DNA from: Streptomyces sp. NRRL S-340
Lineage (GTDB): Bacteria; Actinomycetota; Actinomycetes; Streptomycetales; Streptomycetaceae
DNA: 64,000 nucleotides
Assembly (NCBI RefSeq): GCF_000720185.1
Contig: NZ_JOIY01000024.1
Location: 56,652 to 120,651 of the forward strand
Reading direction: 5' to 3'
Shown here: positions 27,719-39,833 of the stretch, one piece after another
How the letters are laid out: every line of letters starts with the position of its first letter
Position numbering within the stretch: position 1 is the stretch's first letter
Program-made: the position numbers and the translations under genes
Notes under the pieces: generated by a model
Database searches by the model: none
What the model saw: the letters and a program-made list of their open reading frames with translations, nothing else
Told to the model about the DNA's origin: nothing

Positions 27719-28152
27719 GCCGCACCGGGCCGGGCCGCGTGACCCGGCTCGCCCTCAGTCGGCCTGAACCGGCCTGGACCGAACTTTCCGGGCCTGGCGT
27801 GAATCGAAGCGCCATGGCCTGAACTGGAGGGCCGCGAACTGACGAGATATGGCCTGATCTGACCTGCGCGCACCGCCCGTGCGCGCACCTCCCGGAGCCG
27901 GAGGCGGCGCGCATCTTCAGTGGCGGGGCGGGCCCTCAGCGGCAGGACGGCCCCCTGACGGCAGCGCGCACCTTCGGTGGCGGCGCGGGCCTCACCGGCA
28001 GCGCGGGCCCCGCGGCAGTGCGCGCCTTCAGCGGCAGGGCGGGCGCCGGGCAGCGGCGCGCGTCCTTCAGCCGCGGCGGTCCAGCGGGCCGGCCGCCCGG
28101 GACCGCGCTCCCCGCCGGGCCGGGGCCTGCTGCCCGCCGCCCGCCCGGCTCC
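27719..28152. repeat. Convergent intergenic region with degenerate repeats
   Basis: 434 bases between the ends of tetR and the GGDEF-EAL gene, with no convincing gene. The first part repeats GGCCTGAAC/GGCCTGGACC-type phrases (27761, 27773, 27815, 27850). From about 27904 to 28078 a degenerate unit like GGCGCGCATCTTCAGTGGCG recurs at ~27905, 27961, 28013 and 28050. The repeats are imperfect and unevenly spaced (37-56 bp). Confidence 0.6.
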
Positions 28153-30417
28153 TCACTCGTCGCCCGCCGCTGCGGGCAGCGCGGCGGCGGGCCGCACCCA
28201 GCCGCGCGACCCGCGCGCCCGCAGCCACGCCGTCGTCTCCCCGGGCGGCATGGCGGCGGCGACCAGCCAGCCCTGTACGGCGTCGCAGCCCAGGTCGCGC
28301 AGCCGCTCCCAGGTCTCGTCGTCCTCGACGCCCTCCGCGACGACGAGCAGGCCCAGGGAGTGGGCGAGGTCGACGGTGCAGCGCACGATCTCGGCGTCCT
28401 CGGTGTCCACCGCGAGGCGGGCCACGAAGGAACGGTCGATCTTCAGTTCGCTCACCGGCAGCCGCCGCAGGTGCACCAGCGAGGAGTAGCCGGTGCCGAA
28501 GTCGTCCAGCGACATCTTCACGCCGTGCGCGGTCAGGCCCGCCAGCGTGTCGGCGGCCCGCTGCGGGTCCTCCAGGAGGACGTGCTCGGTGATCTCCAGC
28601 TGGAGGGCGCCCGCCGGGACGCCGTGCCGGGCCAGGCGGGCGGCCACCGAGCCGGCGAAGCCGGGGGTGTGCACGTCGCGCGGGGAGACGTTGACGGCGA
28701 CCGGGACGAACAGGCCCTGGGCGCGCCACGCGGCGACCTGTCCGAGGGCGGTCTCCAGCACGTACTCCGTCAGGTGGGGCATCAGTCCGGAGGACTCGGC
28801 TATCGCTATGAACTCGTCCGGCGGGACCTTGCCGCGCTCGGGGTGCACCCAGCGCACCAGCGCCTCCAGGCCGGCGACCTGGCCGTCGAAGCGGACCTTG
28901 GGCTGGTAGTGCAGCTGGACCTCGTGGGCGTCCAGGGCCCGGCGCAGGTCGCCGAGCAGTCCGAGCCGGTCGGGAGTGTTGGAGTCCCGCTTGGACTCGT
29001 AGGCCTCCACGCCCGTCCGGTCCCGCTTGGCCTGGTACATCGCCACGTCCGCCCGGCGCAGCATGCCTTCGGCGTCCAGGGCGTGGTCGGGGAAGACGGC
29101 GACCCCGGCGCTGGCCTCCAGGACGAGAGTGAGTCCGTCGAGGTCGAGCGGGGAGCTGAGGGTGGTGACCAGGCCGCGCGCGATGCGTGTCGCGGACGTC
29201 GTGGAGTCGGCGACGGGCAGTAACACGGCGAACTCGTCGCCGCCGAGCCGGGCCGCCTCCGCGCCGCGCGGCAGGGCCTGCCGCAGCCGGTCGGCGATCT
29301 GGAGCAGCAGCCGGTCCCCGGCGAGGTGACCGAGGGTGTCGTTGACCGAGCGGAAACGGTCGAGGTCGATCAGCATCAGGGCGGAGCGGGCGCCGATGCG
29401 TTCGGCGTCGTCCAGAGCGGTCCAGATGCGCTCCAGGAGCCACTGCCGGTTGGGCAGCCCGGTCAGCGGGTCGCGCAGTTGCTCCTCGGCGCGGGCGCGG
29501 GCGATCCACAGCGTGGAGTCGAGGGCGATGAGCGGGATGGCGAACAGCGGCAGCAGCACCGGGGCGGCGACGGCGACGACGCAGACCAGCGGGGCGATCC
29601 CGAGCAGCGCCACCGCGACCAGGCCCTGCCGGACCAGCGCGGTGCGGGCGACGGTGGGCAGCGGGTCGGTGCGCGGGGAGTGCAGGTACCACAGCAGGAC
29701 GCGGGTGACCGCGAGGTAGACGGCGGCGACCAGCACCACCTGGGGGGCGGTGTACGCGGTCCAGGTGCCCGGGTCCCAGGGCCGCTCCACGGTCGGTACC
29801 CGGCCGAAGGCGCCGAGGACCAGGGCGGCGGCGCCGATGCCGAGGATGTCGACCGCGCCGTGCAGTACGCCCGGGCGCCAGCGGTGCCGCCTGGCTATGC
29901 CGACCAGGACGACGACGGTGAGGCTGACCAGGCCGGCCGGGACCCAGCCGTAGAGCAGGAGCACGGCCAGGGTGAGGGCGGCGCCGGAGCCGGTGCCGCC
30001 CCACCAGCGGGCCCGGCCGAGCATGACCAGGTGGCCGACGATGACGCCGGTGAGCACGGCCAGCGACCAGCCGGCCGTACCGGAGGGGAAGAGGGCGTGC
30101 CCGGCGGAGAAGGCGCCGTAGAGGCCGGCGCCGAGGGCGAGGGCGGCCACCGCGACGACCACCGTGGGCAGGGCCGGACGGCCGGGGGGCCGCTCGGTGC
30201 CGGCGCCCGGCAGCGCGGACCCGCCCCGGCCGGGCGGCCCTGCGGGGACGTGGTCCTCCGCCACCGGGTACGACCGGGCGGCGCGGGCCGCGAGTCCCGC
30301 GCGCCCGGTGTGCCTGTCCGTGGCCGGACGCTCTGCCGTCCGCTCCCGGCCCCCTCGCCATGCGCCGGTCATCCGGCGCAGCCGTGAGTGCGGGGCGGCG
30401 CTCTCGGTCGGTTCCAT
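28153..30417 (-). CDS. rmdB: Membrane GGDEF-EAL c-di-GMP protein (RmdB-like)
   Basis: 754 residues: a basic cytoplasmic N-terminus (~85), about seven membrane helices (to ~325), GGDEF ([11 protein letters not shown], ~391) and EAL (GLEALVRW, ~517). The EAL set is intact: EAL, AVNVSP, EITEHVLLEDP, SLDDFGTGYSSL, LKID and VAEGVE, so it should degrade c-di-GMP. GGDEF is also intact, so it may be bifunctional. It is adjacent to ligA, as is RmdB (SCO5495) in S. coelicolor, a phosphodiesterase affecting development; the gene symbol rests on that synteny and architecture. ATG 30417 has GAGAGGG upstream. Confidence 0.88.
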   Translation of the reverse strand: MEPTESAAPHSRLRRMTGAWRGGRERTAERPATDRHTGRAGLAARAARSYPVAEDHVPAGPPGRGGSALPGAGTERPPGRPALPTVVVAVAALALGAGLYGAFSAGHALFPSGTAGWSLAVLTGVIVGHLVMLGRARWWGGTGSGAALTLAVLLLYGWVPAGLVSLTVVVLVGIARRHRWRPGVLHGAVDILGIGAAALVLGAFGRVPTVERPWDPGTWTAYTAPQVVLVAAVYLAVTRVLLWYLHSPRTDPLPTVARTALVRQGLVAVALLGIAPLVCVVAVAAPVLLPLFAIPLIALDSTLWIARARAEEQLRDPLTGLPNRQWLLERIWTALDDAERIGARSALMLIDLDRFRSVNDTLGHLAGDRLLLQIADRLRQALPRGAEAARLGGDEFAVLLPVADSTTSATRIARGLVTTLSSPLDLDGLTLVLEASAGVAVFPDHALDAEGMLRRADVAMYQAKRDRTGVEAYESKRDSNTPDRLGLLGDLRRALDAHEVQLHYQPKVRFDGQVAGLEALVRWVHPERGKVPPDEFIAIAESSGLMPHLTEYVLETALGQVAAWRAQGLFVPVAVNVSPRDVHTPGFAGSVAARLARHGVPAGALQLEITEHVLLEDPQRAADTLAGLTAHGVKMSLDDFGTGYSSLVHLRRLPVSELKIDRSFVARLAVDTEDAEIVRCTVDLAHSLGLLVVAEGVEDDETWERLRDLGCDAVQGWLVAAAMPPGETTAWLRARGSRGWVRPAAALPAAAGDE

Positions 30418-30677
30418 TCCCGTCCCTCTCACTGCCGGCGGTGCCCACGCCGCGCGGCCCGGTGCCCGACGTCCCCTGGGCACGGCCGCGCTGGAAAACC
30501 CTTCCACGTACTCGGCAGGAGCACGGGGACGCCCCGACCCCAGCCGGGCACGGCGGGCGCACCCCTCAACAGTAGGCCGCGGAAGGCTTCCCCGGGCAGC
30601 GGTCGCCGACGGTTGCCCGAATGCGCCCCGGCCACCCGTATGCATCTGGTATGCGCCGAACGGGGGGCCTTCAACCG

Positions 30678-32888
<2,211 letters not shown>

Positions 32889-33896
32889 TTACTCTGGGTT
32901 GTCCGCGAGGGATCTCGCCGCCCGTACGCAGTGGGCGAGGGCCTGGCGTGCGTACTCGGGGGAGGCGCCCGCGAGGCCGCACGCCGGGGTGAGGGTGACC
33001 GACCGGGCGAGCAGCCCCGGTCGCAGCCCCAGCCTGCGCCACAGCGTTCTGACACCCATGACGCTACCGGCAGGGTCTGACAACGGGCCGTCCGTGGCCG
33101 GGACGACACCGGCGAAGAGGTGGGTGCCGCCTTCCACGGCTTCCCCGATCACCTCGTCGTCACGTTCGGTGAGCAGCGAGAAGTCGAAGGAGATGCCGGC
33201 CGCGCCCGCCCGGCGCAGCAACGCGAACGGCACGTCCGGCGCGCAGGAGTGGACGACGACGGGCCCGTCGGAGTGCGCGGCGAACACGTCCCGCAAGGTG
33301 GCCTCCACGACCTGCCGGTCGACGGCACGATGGGTGCGGTAGCCGCTGGCGGTCCGCACCTGCCCGCGCAGCACGGCGGTGAGGGACGGTTCGTCGAGCT
33401 GGAGGACGAGGCGGGCGCCGGGCACCCGCCGCCGGACCTCCTCAAGGTGCAGCCGCAGCCCCTCGGCGAGCGAGCCGGCGAGGTCCCGGCAGGCGCCGGC
33501 GTCGGACAGGGCGGCCTCGCCGTTCCTCAGCTCCAGGTGCGCGGCGAGCGTCCACGGCCCCACCGCCTGGACTTTCAGGGCGCCCTCGTGGCCCTGGGTG
33601 AACTCCTCCAGGGCGTCGAGGTCCTCGCCCAGCCAGGACCGCGCCCGTCTGGTGTCCCGTCCCGGCCGGTCGCCCAGGCGCCACCCGCTGGGCTCCACGC
33701 GCGCGTACATCTCGACGAGCATGCCCGCGGTACGCCCGACCATGTCGGCGCCCGGCCCGCGCGCGGGCAGTTCGGGCAGGTGGGGGAAGTCCTCGAAGGT
33801 CCCGGTGACGGTCTTGACGGCCTCGCGGGCGTCCCCGCCGGGCATCGACCCGAGCCCGGTGGCGCCACCGAAGCTGAACTGGCTGTTTTCGCTCAC
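32889..33896 (-). CDS. MetE C-terminal-like protein (cobalamin-independent methionine synthase family)
   Basis: 335 residues, only the catalytic C-terminal barrel of MetE (the full enzyme is ~750). Zinc ligands are plausible: His and Cys in VVVHSCAPDVPF and Cys in TLTPACGLAGASPEYA. The start GATGLGSMPGGDAREAVKTV and LVLQLDEPSLTAVLRG also match the family. Short forms like this have been suggested to methylate homocysteine from donors other than methyltetrahydrofolate; the true donor here is unknown. GTG 33896 has a weak ribosome site. It lies between the SDR gene and ligA on the same strand. Confidence 0.88.
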   Translation of the reverse strand: MSENSQFSFGGATGLGSMPGGDAREAVKTVTGTFEDFPHLPELPARGPGADMVGRTAGMLVEMYARVEPSGWRLGDRPGRDTRRARSWLGEDLDALEEFTQGHEGALKVQAVGPWTLAAHLELRNGEAALSDAGACRDLAGSLAEGLRLHLEEVRRRVPGARLVLQLDEPSLTAVLRGQVRTASGYRTHRAVDRQVVEATLRDVFAAHSDGPVVVHSCAPDVPFALLRRAGAAGISFDFSLLTERDDEVIGEAVEGGTHLFAGVVPATDGPLSDPAGSVMGVRTLWRRLGLRPGLLARSVTLTPACGLAGASPEYARQALAHCVRAARSLADNPE

Positions 33897-33926
33897 CGCA
33901 GCAGCCTACGGAACGGCCGGGCCGGG

Positions 33927-34616
33927 TCAGTGCCCCGGGCGCACCGTCAGGTCGTTCACCTCGGCGTCGCGGGGCAGGTCGAGGGCCATCAGGACGGTGG
34001 TCGCCACGGACTCGGGGTCGATCCACTTCCCGGGGTCGTACTCCTTGCCCTCCTGCCGGTGCACCTTGGCCTGCATGGGGCTCGCGGTGCGGCCGGGGTA
34101 GACGGAGGTGACGCGGACGCCGTTCGGGTGCTCCTCCTGGCGCAGGGCGTCGGCGAGGGCCTTCAGGCCGTGCTTGGAGGCGGCGTAGGCCGCCCAGTCG
34201 GCGTGCGCGCTCAGGCCCGCGCCCGAGTTGACGAAGACCACGTGGCCGCGTGCGGCGCGCAGCTGGGGCAGGAAGTGGCGGGTCAGCTCGGCGGGGGCGA
34301 CCAGGTTGACGTTCAGCTGGTGGTGCCAGGACTTCGGCGTCAGCTCACCGACCGGGCCGAGGTCGACCACGCCCGCGACGTGCAGCAGGGAGTCGACCCG
34401 GTCGGGGAGCGTCTGGTGCGAGAACGCCCAGCTGAGCCGGTCCGGGTCGGCCAGGTCGCCGACCAGGGTGCGGGCGCCGGGGAACTCGGCGGCCAGTTCC
34501 CTGGCCCGGCCCGCGTCGCGCGCGTGCAGCACGAGGTCGTCCCCGCGCGCGTGCAGACGGCGGGCGACGGCCGCGCCGATGCCGGAACCGGCCCCGGTGA
34601 TCACATGTGTAGCCAT
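33927..34616 (-). CDS. Short-chain dehydrogenase/reductase
   Basis: 229 residues, classical SDR. The cofactor loop TGAGSGIG is at the N-terminus. The conserved NVN strand, Ser in VNSGAG and the catalytic YAASK are present. ATG 34616 is used (MATHVITGAGSG); ATG 34625 is also possible. Substrate unknown. It is transcribed with the MetE-like gene and ligA (30-base gap) and preceded by the LOG gene (24-base gap). Confidence 0.9.
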   Translation of the reverse strand: MATHVITGAGSGIGAAVARRLHARGDDLVLHARDAGRARELAAEFPGARTLVGDLADPDRLSWAFSHQTLPDRVDSLLHVAGVVDLGPVGELTPKSWHHQLNVNLVAPAELTRHFLPQLRAARGHVVFVNSGAGLSAHADWAAYAASKHGLKALADALRQEEHPNGVRVTSVYPGRTASPMQAKVHRQEGKEYDPGKWIDPESVATTVLMALDLPRDAEVNDLTVRPGH

Positions 34617-34640
34617 GCCCGCCATGCTCGCACCCGCCGG

Positions 34641-35180
34641 TCAGCGCCCGCTCAGCGACTCCTCCAGGTACGCGAGCGCGTCCGCGGGCTCCTCGGCGAA
34701 GAACACCAGCTCCGCCAGCGGCCGGGGCAGGAACCCCTCCTCCTCCATCCGGCGGAACTGCTCGCGCAGGCCGTCGTAGAAGCCCGCCGTGTTGAGCAGC
34801 ACCACCGGCTTGTCCGTCCGGCCGTGCTTCTTCAGTTCCAGGATCTCGGTGGCCTCGTCGAGGGTGCCGGTGCCGCCCACCAGGATCACCACCGCGTCGG
34901 CCTTCTCCAGGAGCAGCTTCTTGCGCTCGGCGAGGTCGCCCGCGATCACCATCTCGTCGGCACCCGGCCGGGCCTTGGCCGACAGGAAGTCGACCGACAC
35001 GCCGATCAGCCGGCCGCCCGCCTCGTGCACGCCGTCCGCGACCACCTTCATCAGGCCGGTGTCCGAGCCGCCCCACACCAGGCTGTGCCCGCCCTTGCCG
35101 AGCAGCCGGGCGAAGTCCCGGGCGGGTCGCGTGTAGCGGTCGTCGAGGTCGGCGGCGGAGAGGAAGACGCAGATGTTCAT
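34641..35180 (-). CDS. LOG-family protein
   Basis: 179 residues of the lysine decarboxylase-like (LOG) fold. It keeps the nucleotide-monophosphate site SLVWGGSDTGLMKVVADGV and the signature GGTGTLDEATE (family consensus PGGxGTxxE, with Val for Pro). Family members split the base from a nucleoside 5'-monophosphate, making active cytokinins in plants; the bacterial role is mostly unknown. ATG 35180 has a weak GGGG site. It diverges from the DUF427 gene. Confidence 0.88.
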   Translation of the reverse strand: MNICVFLSAADLDDRYTRPARDFARLLGKGGHSLVWGGSDTGLMKVVADGVHEAGGRLIGVSVDFLSAKARPGADEMVIAGDLAERKKLLLEKADAVVILVGGTGTLDEATEILELKKHGRTDKPVVLLNTAGFYDGLREQFRRMEEEGFLPRPLAELVFFAEEPADALAYLEESLSGR

Positions 35181-35210
35181 GCGCCCCACGGTACGCGTCC
35201 GGAGGGTTCC

Positions 35211-35224
35211 TCCCGCGCGCGGGA
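35211..35224. promoter_or_regulatory. Palindrome in the LOG/DUF427 divergent gap
   Basis: Perfect 14-bp palindrome TCCCGCGCGCGGGA in the middle of the 76-base gap between two divergent genes. A possible operator, but GC-rich palindromes arise easily in this genome. Confidence 0.35.
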
Positions 35225-35256
35225 AGAAGCCCGCGCGCGCGAGCGCTGACCACGGT

Positions 35257-35580
35257 ATGACACAAGGACACACGATCACCGTCGAACAGGGCGACGAGCA
35301 CGTGCGCGTGGTGCGCGGCGGGCAGGTCCTGGCCGAGAGCCACCGCCCCCTGGTGCTGCGCGAGACCGGCTGTCCCCCGCGCTACTACCTGCCCGCCGAG
35401 GACGTGCGCCTCGACCTGCTGACCCCCTCGGGCACGCACACCCACTGCCCCTTCAAGGGCGACGCCTCCTACTGGTCGCTGCCGGACGCCGCGGACCTGG
35501 CCTGGGCCTACCCGGACCCGAAGCCCGAGGTCGCGCGGATCAAGGACCACCTGTGCTTCTACGACGCCGAGGTGCTGTAG
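35257..35580 (+). CDS. DUF427 protein
   Basis: 107 residues. The family core is RVVRGGQVLAESHRPLVLRE, then YYLPAEDVRLDLL, THCPFKGDASYWSL and DAADLAWAYPDPKPEV with final KDHLCFYDAEVL. Function is not established. ATG 35257 lacks a good ribosome site. It is followed after 46 bases by a hydrolase on the same strand. Confidence 0.9.
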   Translation: MTQGHTITVEQGDEHVRVVRGGQVLAESHRPLVLRETGCPPRYYLPAEDVRLDLLTPSGTHTHCPFKGDASYWSLPDAADLAWAYPDPKPEVARIKDHLCFYDAEVL

Positions 35581-35626
35581 CCCGCTGAGCCGCCGACGCG
35601 GCGGTCTTGTGGCAGTCTTCGAAGCC

Positions 35627-36406
35627 ATGGACAAGAAGACCCTCTCGCGTGACGGCACCCCGATCGCCTACCAGCGCACCGGCACGGGTCCGGTGGTCGT
35701 CCTGGTCAGCGGGGCGATGTCGACGGGTGCCACGGTCGCGCCGCTGGCGGTGGCGCTGTCGCGGCGGTTCCGCGCGGTCGTGTACGACCGGCGGGGCCGC
35801 GGTGAGAGCGGGGACACCGCGCCGTACGCGGTGGAGCGCGAGGTGGAGGACCTCGCGGCCGTGATCGACGCGGTGGGCGGCGACGCGGCGCTCTACGGCA
35901 TCTCCTCGGGCGGTGCGCTGGCCCTGCGGGCGGCGGCGGCCGGGCTGCCGGTGCGGCGGGTCGCGGTGTACGAGCCGCCGTTCGACGTCCGGGAGGACCG
36001 CGCCGCGGACCACGCCCGGTACACCGAGGAGCTGGAGCGGGCGCTCGCGCAGGGCCGCCGCGGCGACGCGGTGGAGCTGTTCCTGCGCGTCACCGGGCTG
36101 GCCGAGCAGATGATCGTGAACGCCCGCCAGTCCCCCATGTGGCCGGGCCTGGAGGCCGTCGCCCCCACCCTCGCCTACGACGACGCGGTCATGGGCGGCG
36201 GCGCGGTCCCGCGCGACCTGCTGGGGGCCGTCACCGTGCCGCTGCTGGCCGTCGCGGGCGACGCGGGCCCGGCGTGGATGCGTGAGGCGGCCCGCCAGGT
36301 GGCCGAGGCGGCCCGCCAGGGCACGTACCGCGTCCTGGCGGGCCAGACCCACGCGGTGGAGCCGGAGGTGCTGGCGCCGGTGCTGGCGGAGTTCTACGGG
36401 GCGTAG
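35627..36406 (+). CDS. Alpha/beta hydrolase
   Basis: 259 residues. The nucleophile elbow is GISSGG (G-x-S-x-G), the oxyanion region LVSGAMSTGA, the acid in AVAGDAGP and the catalytic His in LAGQTHAVEPE. A small cap lies in the middle (YTEELERALAQG). A general esterase or hydrolase; substrate unknown. ATG 35627 (MDKKTLSRDGTPIAY) fits the family although no ribosome site precedes it. Confidence 0.9.
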   Translation: MDKKTLSRDGTPIAYQRTGTGPVVVLVSGAMSTGATVAPLAVALSRRFRAVVYDRRGRGESGDTAPYAVEREVEDLAAVIDAVGGDAALYGISSGGALALRAAAAGLPVRRVAVYEPPFDVREDRAADHARYTEELERALAQGRRGDAVELFLRVTGLAEQMIVNARQSPMWPGLEAVAPTLAYDDAVMGGGAVPRDLLGAVTVPLLAVAGDAGPAWMREAARQVAEAARQGTYRVLAGQTHAVEPEVLAPVLAEFYGA

Positions 36407-36414
36407 GGTCCGGC

Positions 36415-36458
36415 GTCCGGATCAGTGCCGGAGTCCGCGAGCCCGGCCCGATCCGGAC
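36415..36458. terminator. Bidirectional terminator candidate
   Basis: 9-bp inverted repeat GTCCGGATC (36415-36423) / GATCCGGAC (36450-36458) with a 26-base loop, between the converging hydrolase and mnmA ends. Confidence 0.5.
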
Positions 36459-36483
36459 GGAAGGCTCCAGGGGCGCTCCGCGC

Positions 36484-37614
36484 TCACGCGGCGCCCGCCG
36501 TCGCCCGCCGGGTCGTCGCGATCGTCGCCGAGCCCACCACGCGCGTGCCGTCGTACAGCACGATCGCCTGGCCGGGGGCGACCCCGCGCACCGGCTCGGT
36601 GAACGTCACCTCCAGGGTGCCGTCGACGAGTTCGGCGCTCACCTCGCTCTCGCCGCCGTGGGCGCGGAGCTGGGCGGTGTAGGTGCCGGGGCCGGCGGGG
36701 GCGGTGCCGCACCAGCGGGGCCTGATCGCGGTGAGGGCGTCGACGTCCAGTGCGGCGGCCGGGCCGACCGTCACCGTGTTGGTCACCGGGGAGATGTCCA
36801 GGACGTAGCGCGGCTTGCCGTCGGGCGCCGGGGTGCCGATCCGCAGCCCCTTGCGCTGGCCGACGGTGAAGCCGTAGGCGCCCTCGTGGGTGCCGACGAC
36901 CGCGCCGGACTCGTCGACGATGTCACCCTCCGCCCTGCCCAAGCGGCGGGCCAGGAAGCCCTGGGTGTCGCCGTCCGCGATGAAGCAGATGTCGTGCGAG
37001 TCGGGCTTCTTGGCGACGGCCAGGCCCCGGCGCTCGGCCTCGGCGCGGATCTCGTCCTTGGTGGTGACCGTGTCGCCGAGCGGGAACAGCGCGTGCGCGA
37101 GCTGCCTCTCGTCGAGGACGCCCAGGACGTACGACTGGTCCTTGGCCATGTCGGAGGCGCGGTGCAGCTCGCGGGTGCCGTCCTCGTGCTCGATCACCTT
37201 CGCGTAGTGGCCGGTGCACACCGCGTCGAAGCCGAGGGCGAGCGCCTTGTCCAGCAGCGCCGCGAACTTGATCTTCTCGTTGCAGCGCAGGCACGGGTTC
37301 GGGGTGCGGCCGGCCTCGTACTCGGCGACGAAGTCCTCGACGACGTCCTCGCGGAAGCGGTCGGCGAGGTCCCACACGTAGAACGGGATGCCGATGACGT
37401 CCGCGGCGCGGCGGGCGTCGCGCGAGTCCTCGATGGTGCAGCAGCCCCGCGCGCCCGTGCGGAAGGACTGCGGGTTCGCGGAGAGCGCGAGGTGGACGCC
37501 GGTGACGTCGTGACCGGCTTCCGCGGCGCGGGCCGCGGCGACGGCGGAGTCGACCCCGCCGGACATGGCGGCGAGGACGCGGAGGGGGCGGGAGCGCTGC
37601 GAGGTGTCAGTCAT
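36484..37614 (-). CDS. mnmA: tRNA 2-thiouridylase
   Basis: Adds sulfur to U34 of tRNA for Lys, Glu and Gln. 376 residues. The PP-loop [13 protein letters not shown] is at ~15-27, the first catalytic Cys in [15 protein letters not shown], the second Cys in [11 protein letters not shown], the tRNA-binding [10 protein letters not shown], and the C-terminal beta barrel. ATG 37614 has GGAGGGG at 4-5 bases. A cysteine desulfurase gene two positions away could supply the sulfur. It diverges from the amidase gene by 60 bases. Confidence 0.96.
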   Translation of the reverse strand: MTDTSQRSRPLRVLAAMSGGVDSAVAAARAAEAGHDVTGVHLALSANPQSFRTGARGCCTIEDSRDARRAADVIGIPFYVWDLADRFREDVVEDFVAEYEAGRTPNPCLRCNEKIKFAALLDKALALGFDAVCTGHYAKVIEHEDGTRELHRASDMAKDQSYVLGVLDERQLAHALFPLGDTVTTKDEIRAEAERRGLAVAKKPDSHDICFIADGDTQGFLARRLGRAEGDIVDESGAVVGTHEGAYGFTVGQRKGLRIGTPAPDGKPRYVLDISPVTNTVTVGPAAALDVDALTAIRPRWCGTAPAGPGTYTAQLRAHGGESEVSAELVDGTLEVTFTEPVRGVAPGQAIVLYDGTRVVGSATIATTRRATAGAA

Positions 37615-37674
37615 AGCCCCTCCAGGGTAAGGGGGTGCGGGAACCGGAGCCGCCGGATATCCGTTCCAGGTCGT

Positions 37675-38400
37675 ATGGGGGCGGACAAGACCGGGCGGGG
37701 CGGCGGGGACGGCGGCGCGGGGCGGTGGCCGGCACGCCGGGCGGTGCTCGTGGGCGGGGCGGTGGCCGTCGCGGGCGGTGCGGCGCTGTGCCGGGACGAG
37801 CTGGCGCGGCTGTGGTGGCGGCTGCCGGGCGGCCAGAGACCGCGGGTGGCCGGTGCGGTGGACTTCGCCGGGGCCCGCTGGGTGGCGGCCTCCCCGGCGA
37901 ACTACCGGCGCGCGGACCGGCCCGAGGACTTCACGGTGGACCGGGTGGTCGTCCATGTCACCCAGGGCAGCTACGCGAGCGCGGTGAAGGTGTTCCAGGA
38001 CCCCGGGCACCAGGCCGCGGCGCACTACATCGTCGGCGCGGACGGCCGTGTGACGCAGATGATCCGCGAGCTGGACGTGGCCTTCCACGCGGGCAACCGC
38101 GAGTACAACGAGCGCAGCGTCGGCATAGAGCACGAGGGTTTCGTGGAGAAGGCCTCCTCCTTCACCGACGCGATGTACGCCGCCTCGGCCCGGCTGACGG
38201 CCGGGATCTGCGGGCGGTACGGCATACCCGTCGACCGGGAGCACATCATCGGGCACGTGGAGGTGCCGGGCACCGACCACACGGACCCGGGACCGTACTG
38301 GGACTGGGACCGTTACCTGCGGCTGGTGCGCCGCGCGCGGACCGCGCCGGCGCCGAGCGCCTCACCCACCGCGCCGGCCTCACGGGCGGCGCGCGCCTGA
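37675..38400 (+). CDS. N-acetylmuramoyl-L-alanine amidase, probably Tat-exported
   Basis: 241 residues. The N-terminus [20 protein letters not shown] has a twin Arg and hydrophobic core resembling a Tat signal. The Amidase_2 domain follows: zinc His in [41 protein letters not shown], and [22 protein letters not shown] with the second His and the acidic or His ligands. It cleaves the lactyl-amide bond between muramic acid and the stem peptide. ATG 37675. Confidence 0.9.
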   Translation: MGADKTGRGGGDGGAGRWPARRAVLVGGAVAVAGGAALCRDELARLWWRLPGGQRPRVAGAVDFAGARWVAASPANYRRADRPEDFTVDRVVVHVTQGSYASAVKVFQDPGHQAAAHYIVGADGRVTQMIRELDVAFHAGNREYNERSVGIEHEGFVEKASSFTDAMYAASARLTAGICGRYGIPVDREHIIGHVEVPGTDHTDPGPYWDWDRYLRLVRRARTAPAPSASPTAPASRAARA

Positions 38401-38452
38401 GCCCGGCGCGCCCCGGCTGCACGCACCGCGCGTGCCGGGCCGCCGCGCGGTG

Positions 38453-39622
38453 TCAGCTGAGTCCCGCCGCCCGTGCCCGCTCCACCGCCGGGCCGATGGC
38501 CTTGGCGACGGCATCGACGTCGGCCTGCGTGGAGGTGTGGCCCAGGGAGAAGCGGAGGGTGCCGCGGGCCAGGTCGGGGTCGGTGCCGGTGGCGAGGAGG
38601 ACGTGGCTGGGCTGGGCGACGCCCGCGGTGCAGGCGGAGCCGGTGGAGCACTCGATGCCCTGGGCGTCCAGCAGGAGCAGCAGCGAGTCGCCCTCGCAGC
38701 CGGGGAAGGTGAAGTGGGCGTTGGCCGGCAGGCGCCCGGCGGGCGCGGGGTCGCCGCCCAGGATCACGTCGGGGACCGCCGTGCGGACGGCGGTGATCAG
38801 GGCGTCGCGCAGTGCGCCGATCTCGCGGGCGAACCACTCGCGCCGCTCGGCGGCGAGCCGGCCGGCCACGGCGAAGGAGGCGATGGCGGGCACGTCCAGG
38901 GTGCCGGAGCGGACATGGCGTTCCTGGCCGCCGCCGTGCAGCACGGGTACGGGCGTGTGCTCGCGGCCGAGCAGCAGCGCGCCGATGCCGTAGGGGCCGC
39001 CGATCTTGTGTCCGGAGACGGTCATCGCGGCGAGGCCCGAGGCGGCGAAGTCGACGGGGACCTGGCCGAAGGCCTGGACGGCGTCGGCGTGCAGCGGGAC
39101 GTCGAACTCGGCGGCGACGGCCGCCAGTTCGGCCACCGGCAGCACCGTGCCGATCTCGTTGTTGGCCCACATCACCGTGGCGAGGGCCACGTCGCCGGGG
39201 TCGCGGGCGATGGCCTCGCGCAGGGCGTCGGGATGGACGCGGCCGTGGGAGTCGACGGGCAGGTACTCGACGGTGGCGCCCTCGTGCTCGCCGAGCCAGT
39301 GCACGGCGTCGAGGACGGCGTGGTGCTCGACGGGACTGGCCAGGACCCGGGTGCGGGCCGGGTCGGCGTCGCGGCGGGACCAGAACAGGCCCTTGACGGC
39401 GAGATTGTCGGCCTCGGTGCCGCCGGAGGTGAAGACGACCTCGCTGGGGCGCGCGCCGAGTGCTTCGGCGAGGGCTTCGCGGGACTCCTCGACGGTGCGG
39501 CGGGCCCGGCGGCCGGATGCGTGGAGGGAGGAGGCGTTGCCGGTGACGCCCAGCGCGGCGGTCAGCGCCTCTGCCGCCTCCGGGAGCATGGGGGTGGTCG
39601 CGGCGTGGTCGAGGTAAGCCAT
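38453..39622 (-). CDS. Cysteine desulfurase (NifS/IscS family)
   Basis: PLP enzyme that takes sulfur from cysteine, 389 residues. The start [20 protein letters not shown] is typical. The PLP Lys lies in [16 protein letters not shown], His in VEHHAVLD and the persulfide Cys in [11 protein letters not shown]. Family members serve FeS assembly or tRNA thiolation; closeness to mnmA favours the second. ATG 39622 has no strong ribosome site. The protein ends at Ser after ERARAAGL. Confidence 0.94.
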   Translation of the reverse strand: MAYLDHAATTPMLPEAAEALTAALGVTGNASSLHASGRRARRTVEESREALAEALGARPSEVVFTSGGTEADNLAVKGLFWSRRDADPARTRVLASPVEHHAVLDAVHWLGEHEGATVEYLPVDSHGRVHPDALREAIARDPGDVALATVMWANNEIGTVLPVAELAAVAAEFDVPLHADAVQAFGQVPVDFAASGLAAMTVSGHKIGGPYGIGALLLGREHTPVPVLHGGGQERHVRSGTLDVPAIASFAVAGRLAAERREWFAREIGALRDALITAVRTAVPDVILGGDPAPAGRLPANAHFTFPGCEGDSLLLLLDAQGIECSTGSACTAGVAQPSHVLLATGTDPDLARGTLRFSLGHTSTQADVDAVAKAIGPAVERARAAGLS

Positions 39623-39833
39623 GGTGAGGCTGATTCTACGGGTCGCCCGCCGGGGACCCCCGGTCAAGGTCGCGCCGAATCGCGCGGAAGCCGCGGCACC
39701 CGGCCGGCCCGGGCCCCGCGTCCGCGGCACGATCCGCGCGAGGTGCCCTGGGCCCTGTCGTCACATTCCCGTCGTCCGCCCGCAAGGCGGGCATCGCGGC
39801 GTCGGGTGCGTGCTCTCGGCGTGCCGGGCCCGC

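Noticed and set aside
35211..35224. TCCCGCGCGCGGGA as a strong operator
   Set aside because: GC-only palindromes occur by chance in this composition; it stays at low confidence because only position supports it.
37615..38280. Extension of mnmA to ~598 residues
   Set aside because: It covers the divergent amidase gene on the other strand. [20 protein letters not shown] with GGAGGGG ahead is the clear start.
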